Of a stretch of 32,222 bases of DNA, positions 28,308 through 32,222 are shown piece after piece. This DNA is from a virus: positions 1 to 32,222 of IMG/VR virus record IMGVR_UViG_3300030012_001020. One strand, given 5' to 3'. The notes beneath the pieces were generated by a model, which ran no database searches, was not told the origin of the DNA, and saw nothing but the letters and a program-made list of their open reading frames with translations. Numbering within the stretch: the stretch's first letter is position 1; every line of letters starts with the position of its first letter. The position numbers and the translations under genes were made by a program.

Positions 28308-30532
28308 TAGAATGCCACCTCAATAACCATACCATTGATTTGCAAATCCAACGGTGCTGACTGTGATATAGTTACTCGTGGGTCTTTACTAAAACCCAAC
28401 GGTCTAAACTCTTCTTTGCCTGTTTGTTTAACACGCGGCTGTGAAGGGTCAAAGTTTACATTACGAATAATCATATCAGTTCCATTAACAGAAACAGATA
28501 ACGTGTCGTTAAGGTCAAGGTCAACTAAAGAAAGTCTACGTGGCCTTGCAGTCAAAGGCCCACCCTGCACACCAGCGTCAATAGGAAGTGTCTTTAATTC
28601 TGGTGTAAATTTATACCCTGCTTCTACACTTGATGCGGTAGAGTCTACAGAAGACACGTCTATTTTTTGAAAAGGTGGGCTACCAGATGCAGTAAAGTTA
28701 CCTAAATACTCTGTCCCATCAACAACATCTAATTGTGCGCCATGCACCCAAACAGCAGAAACATTAAACTCACCATTAGAACCAGTATAAATTTTACTGC
28801 AATCTAATTGAAAATCTGTATCAAACTGTTCTAAAAACAATTTTGTTGACCCACTCCCATCATTTCTTGCAACAACAGCAAATAAATTATTATCTGTAGA
28901 ACCAACAGAAATATAAGAACCATTAGTTGTCCAATTCATCCAACCTAATTTTTTTTCATTACGAATATGATAGAACACGGATATGTTGCCATCACCGTTC
29001 AAAAAGAACCCATAAGCACCAGACCTGTTTAACGAGCCTTTAACCACAGCTAGTTGCTTAGGATTGTTTATGAGGTGGGAAGATAGCAAAGACACCTGTG
29101 CGCCAACGTAGGCCCCTTCAGAGTCGGTAAACACAAACTCTCTTACAGCAGTGCCAGTTGACTGCACAAACAATGTTGCACCATCAATAGATTGCGGTCT
29201 AACAAAACCAGTACCGAATGGAGTCTGCGCAGATATTTTTGCATTAGCTGGCGTTAATGGCTGTGTTGTAGAACTTGGCAAAAAGAACTCGCCCTGTGAT
29301 GCAAATACTTGCAAGTCTCTATTTGATACAAGATGGCGAATGCGATTCGTAACACCAGCAGCAACATCCAAATCTATAGCATCTGTATCCTCGCCCTTGC
29401 CAACATCAAAGTTAAAATACTCTGCTGTTTTAGAACTCCATATACCATCAGGTTGACTATCAGTACCACCAAACCAAAGACGATTTTCATGAAAAGTTAT
29501 AGCAGATGGAAAACCCCGAAATGTAGAGTATGATTGTTCAAACCATTCTGTTGTGGCTGCTGTTGATTCTATTGTAACAGAACCGCCACCAATATCTTCT
29601 AAAGTGGCATTAGCACCAGCAGCAACCTCATATTTATTTTCATCAATAATGCGAGATATTGTTCTTGTACCATTTATATTTGATGCTGATATGCCACCTA
29701 CACCACCAGCATTTGCAATAGTAACAGAAGCACCAGACGCAAGACCATGATTTACATGTGCAATTTCTATTGCAGAAACATCTTTCTTAGTTTTAATTGC
29801 ATCAATATCTAATTGTTTTTTTATTGTACCCTTAATGTTACCGGTTACATTCTGAGCATCTGTAAAAGCAGTAATAACAACTTCTGTTTCACCAATTAAT
29901 AATCTTGTGCCAACCATTGCACTATCAAAGTAATCAGCACTTGTTGTAAATGTTCGACTGTTGCCAGATGTATGAGATGGTGTAATGGTTACACCAGCAC
30001 TTTGAAAGTTATAATATGGCTGAAAAGTTTTGTTACCATCTAATGATGTTTCAAAAGCATACTGTTGACGTACAAACGTATTCAAACCTGTGCGTTTTAA
30101 AATGACAGGAAAGAAATCAGAATGGCAAAGAAACATAAAATCGCCAGACTGAGCAAATGTAATTTGCGGTATACGTGCGCTTGTAACTTCAGCAAATGCA
30201 ACAGTTGTGCTTAATGAAACAGCCCCTGTTGTAGGATTTATAAAAAAACAATCTATGTTACCATTGCGAAACGCAATAATATATTTCTCATCATCAGAAA
30301 AAACGAATGGCTCTATCCTAATCTGTTGTGTTAAGACAGAGCTGTAACTATCTGTAAACTTATGAATAAACTTCGATCCGGGCCTTTTTATAACACCGCC
30401 TTCAGCACGTATAAAGAAGTTAGTCACCTTTTCGGCAGCATTTTGATAGACTTGCGAGTCAGTCCTTGAAGTTAAAGAAGGACTAATTTCACCAAAAGAA
30501 AAGTTGTTTAAAGGTACACGAATGCGTGCCAT
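28307..30532 (-). CDS. Tail tubular protein B (nozzle, T7 gp12 type)
   Basis: 741 residues. The start ARIRVPLNNFSFGEISPSLT, then SRTDSQVYQNAAEKVTNFF and RAEGGVIKRPGSKFIHKF, is the typical N-terminus of the podovirus nozzle family: an NFS-GE-SP motif followed by N-x-x-x-x-x-GG-xx-RRPG. The rest is beta rich, as expected for the hexameric propeller-like nozzle, with a WFGGTDSQPDGIWSSKTAEYF motif near the middle (residues about 350-372) that is a second hallmark. The gene follows tail tube A with a one-base overlap. Confidence 0.94.
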   Translation of the reverse strand: MARIRVPLNNFSFGEISPSLTSRTDSQVYQNAAEKVTNFFIRAEGGVIKRPGSKFIHKFTDSYSSVLTQQIRIEPFVFSDDEKYIIAFRNGNIDCFFINPTTGAVSLSTTVAFAEVTSARIPQITFAQSGDFMFLCHSDFFPVILKRTGLNTFVRQQYAFETSLDGNKTFQPYYNFQSAGVTITPSHTSGNSRTFTTSADYFDSAMVGTRLLIGETEVVITAFTDAQNVTGNIKGTIKKQLDIDAIKTKKDVSAIEIAHVNHGLASGASVTIANAGGVGGISASNINGTRTISRIIDENKYEVAAGANATLEDIGGGSVTIESTAATTEWFEQSYSTFRGFPSAITFHENRLWFGGTDSQPDGIWSSKTAEYFNFDVGKGEDTDAIDLDVAAGVTNRIRHLVSNRDLQVFASQGEFFLPSSTTQPLTPANAKISAQTPFGTGFVRPQSIDGATLFVQSTGTAVREFVFTDSEGAYVGAQVSLLSSHLINNPKQLAVVKGSLNRSGAYGFFLNGDGNISVFYHIRNEKKLGWMNWTTNGSYISVGSTDNNLFAVVARNDGSGSTKLFLEQFDTDFQLDCSKIYTGSNGEFNVSAVWVHGAQLDVVDGTEYLGNFTASGSPPFQKIDVSSVDSTASSVEAGYKFTPELKTLPIDAGVQGGPLTARPRRLSLVDLDLNDTLSVSVNGTDMIIRNVNFDPSQPRVKQTGKEEFRPLGFSKDPRVTISQSAPLDLQINGMVIEVAF

Positions 30533-31116
30533 TAACTTCTCCTTTCAGTAATGAACCTCGATGTAGTCAGCTTACGTGTTGTTTGTTGTTGTGCATCAAG
30601 TGTCTTTGCTTGTTGCATTAACAGTTGCGCTTTACGTTCCATCATTTGGGCCATTTGCTCATCTCTGGCAATAGCCAATGCAAAACTTGAAGCCAATGTA
30701 TATTGTACAGCTAATGTAAAATAACTTGGAAAATCTGTTTCCAAAGCACGAAAAGTATAATCAATAACTAAAGTTGAAGTGCTGGATTCATTGCAAAATA
30801 TTAAATCACCATAAATTGTATAAGCAATTAATTGATCATCAATAGTTACGGCATGCACCATAAGATTATCTGCCGGTATTTGATATGCTGCATCAAAACG
30901 TCCAGTAGGAGTGTTAGTTAATCTATTTAGTTCAGCTTGATTAGTTGCAAAACGCCAGCGTGTTGTACACAACGCTGTGCGTATCGTATCCTCATAAATA
31001 TTGTCCGCAACCAATGCTTCTGTACTGTCTGCAGAAAACGAAGTAATAGGATTCGCGCCAATAAGAATTAAGCCACGAGATGCAATATCAATATCTGAAT
31101 TAGCTACACTACTCAT
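30532..31116 (-). CDS. Tail tubular protein A (adaptor, T7 gp11 type)
   Basis: 194 residues from the ATG at 31116. SSVANSDIDIASRGLILIGA, then EALVADNIYEDTIRTALCTTRWRFA are the hallmark motifs of the podovirus adaptor that binds below the portal ring. The C-terminal end is a charged glutamine-rich helix. Homologues start with the M-(x)3-NSDI segment, which is why I take 31116, although its upstream region is the strong hairpin 31125-31142 without a Shine-Dalgarno sequence. A TTG at 31134, inside that hairpin's loop side, would add six residues. Confidence 0.9.
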   Translation of the reverse strand: MSSVANSDIDIASRGLILIGANPITSFSADSTEALVADNIYEDTIRTALCTTRWRFATNQAELNRLTNTPTGRFDAAYQIPADNLMVHAVTIDDQLIAYTIYGDLIFCNESSTSTLVIDYTFRALETDFPSYFTLAVQYTLASSFALAIARDEQMAQMMERKAQLLMQQAKTLDAQQQTTRKLTTSRFITERRS

Positions 31117-31124
31117 GTGGTTAT

Positions 31125-31142
31125 GGGGGGCCAAAGCCCCCC
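31125..31142 (-). repeat. Strong GC hairpin between head and tail genes
   Basis: GGGGGGC pairs with GCCCCCC over seven perfect pairs with a four-base loop. It lies between the stop of the gene at 31149 and the start of tail tube A at 31116, eight bases before that ATG. No T-run follows on the minus strand, so it is not a classical terminator; it may act as an mRNA end-stabiliser or reduce translation of the tail gene. In T7 a terminator lies at the equivalent point after the capsid gene. Confidence 0.7.
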
Positions 31143-31148
31143 ACTTCC

Positions 31149-31412
31149 TTAGTCGGTGTCTGTCATTGTCAGAGCAGTACCGTCAGCAATATCAACAACG
31201 CCGCCTGTATTAGACAGCACTACAGATATGCCCATGGTAGGAGCATCTGAATCATAGACAAAAACAACATCGCCAACATTCATCATGTCGGATGCGTCAT
31301 TGAAGTAGCCAGATACACGGACTGCTGTCAGCGCATCTGTTGAGGTGTAGAACCACAGATTGTGACCGCCACCAGTAGCCATATTAGTTAGGCCAGAAGC
31401 TGAATAAGCCAT
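31149..31412 (-). CDS. Small head protein after capsid
   Basis: 87 residues starting MAYSASGLTNMATGGGHNLW, then FYTSTDALTAVRVSGYFNDA and MMNVGDVVFVYDSD. I recognise the GGGHxxWxYxSxDAxxxVxxxGYFxDA-VGDxxxV pattern from small beta-rich proteins placed between capsid and tail genes in podoviruses and prophages; they are thought to be head decoration or completion proteins. AAGGAG lies about six bases before the ATG, ten bases from the capsid stop. Confidence 0.83.
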   Translation of the reverse strand: MAYSASGLTNMATGGGHNLWFYTSTDALTAVRVSGYFNDASDMMNVGDVVFVYDSDAPTMGISVVLSNTGGVVDIADGTALTMTDTD

Positions 31413-31422
31413 GCTCTACTCC

Positions 31423-32222
31423 TTATGTGTTGTTATCAAGGACTTCATAGATACCATTGTCATCAATAACAGTAGCACCCATTGACATCATTGAAGTTGC
31501 AAGGTGTGCAGCTTTTTGCGGCACATAATTAATTTCAGTTTGAACATCTGAGTTGATGCCCAAGCCGACAGCAGATGTATGGTAAGCCATGTTTTTACCA
31601 GCAGTGATTGCTGATGTAGAAAAAATCTTGAAGCCAAGAAACTCTTTCATAGTCATACCACCTGCGTATGGCAGATTCTGCTCACCAACAAAATCGCTTG
31701 ATGCAAATTCTGTAATCAAGAACAGATCGGAATATCCTTTCGGATGCATAGCCAAGAAGCGACCACCATCTTCGGGAATATTTGCAGAGCCAAATGTTTC
31801 AAACAAAGTCAACAAATCAGCTTTTTCAATAGCACCATTCGTATCATGTATTTGAGTTGAGTTAGCACCTGCATCCATTGCAGTATAAAGAATCTCGTCA
31901 GTCTTACGACCAAGAGCGGCAGCAGCAGATTGCGCAACAGCCTGACGTTCATCAATATTAGTCTTCAATTCATCGAGCTTGTCGATGTATTCAGCCGCGT
32001 AATGGTCAGCCATAGTTGCCTCAACCTGTGTGTGGGTGAGTTCCATAGCGGTAATGTCACCATTTCGTGACTTTGTAGAAGCAGAACCAGTACCGATTTT
32101 TTGGAAGCGAACAGTGCTACCAGCGACATTGCCAACCGTGCGTACAGTGTTACGCAACTTTGAACCCATGCGCTGATAAGCCATGTGAACTTCTGACTCG
32201 AACTGCTTGATAAATGCGACAT
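31423..32222 (-). CDS. Major capsid protein, 5' end cut by window edge
   Basis: 265 residues are visible. The frame is open to the window edge and continues upstream of the first ATG (32184) as VAFIKQFESEVH before MAYQRMGSKLRNTVR; that is the conserved N-terminus of the podovirus/roseophage-type capsid family, which needs only a few more residues before it. So the true start lies outside the window, and the ATG at 32184 is internal. Further conserved stretches are YIDKLDELKTNIDERQAVAQ and LGRKTDEILYTAMDAG. The fold is expected to be HK97-like. The neighbouring scaffold gene is cut at the other edge. Confidence 0.93.
   Translation of the reverse strand, partial: VAFIKQFESEVHMAYQRMGSKLRNTVRTVGNVAGSTVRFQKIGTGSASTKSRNGDITAMELTHTQVEATMADHYAAEYIDKLDELKTNIDERQAVAQSAAAALGRKTDEILYTAMDAGANSTQIHDTNGAIEKADLLTLFETFGSANIPEDGGRFLAMHPKGYSDLFLITEFASSDFVGEQNLPYAGGMTMKEFLGFKIFSTSAITAGKNMAYHTSAVGLGINSDVQTEINYVPQKAAHLATSMMSMGATVIDDNGIYEVLDNNT

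Noticed and set aside
31125-31142. Intrinsic terminator after the capsid module
   Set aside because: The hairpin is strong but no run of U follows on the minus strand, so it is listed as a hairpin of unknown effect.
32184-32222. ATG at 32184 as the start of the capsid gene
   Set aside because: The conserved capsid N-terminus (FIKQFESEVH) continues upstream in the same open frame to the window edge, so this methionine is internal.

Overview
The window is almost the whole genome of a small tailed phage with a short-tail (T7-like, podovirus) virion. I recognise a podovirus-type terminase large subunit, head-tail connector (portal), major capsid protein, tail tubular proteins A and B, large internal virion proteins, a T7-type tail fibre and a T4-type lysozyme. 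Many of the small proteins match families I know from marine phage metagenomes, so a marine bacterium, perhaps an alphaproteobacterium, is the likely host; this is inference. I see no integrase, DNA polymerase, RNA polymerase, helicase, rRNA or tRNA. The right edge cuts the 5' end of the capsid gene and the left edge cuts a gene starting where a scaffold gene is expected (portal, Bbp19-like protein, scaffold, capsid). The ends therefore look adjacent on a circular or circularly permuted genome of roughly 33 kb, with most of the scaffold gene missing.

Layout. The minus strand from 8029 down to 1 holds small terminase, a membrane protein, a 395-residue unknown protein, a cluster of small mostly basic proteins, large terminase, portal and the start of the putative scaffold. 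Reading on from the right edge, still on the minus strand, come capsid (32222 down to 31423), a probable head accessory protein, tail tubes, three internal virion proteins, tail fibre and three accessory fibre genes, a small membrane protein, holin, lysozyme and a phosphoesterase ending at 16057. The plus strand from 8909 to 16136 holds the probable early genes: an ArdC-like antirestriction protein, two helix-turn-helix regulators, a zinc-ribbon protein, an Hjc-like resolvase, a YqaJ-type exonuclease, an ERF annealing protein, a probable single-strand binding protein, and many small unknowns. The two arms diverge at 8030-8908 and collide tail to tail, overlapping by 80 bases, at 16057-16136.

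The most striking element is the divergent region itself. From about 8074 to 8875 it has no convincing gene, but both strands' bases are taken up by hairpins: perfect stems of 6-12 pairs, a four-way junction, long-range helices, a probable pseudoknot and a possible 5'-3' closing helix. Several helices carry G-U pairs that work only if the plus strand is the RNA, and one hairpin has a GCAA tetraloop. I read it as a giant structured noncoding RNA of about 800 nt, comparable in size and ornateness to the GOLLD and ROOL phage RNAs, or a new class. A sigma70-like promoter (8039-8066) would start it at the closing helix.

Other points of interest: a leaderless regulator gene at 12177 with an inverted repeat over its promoter -35, a cupredoxin-like domain with a full set of potential copper ligands inside the tail fibre, a recombination module without its own polymerase, and a strong hairpin between the head and tail genes.
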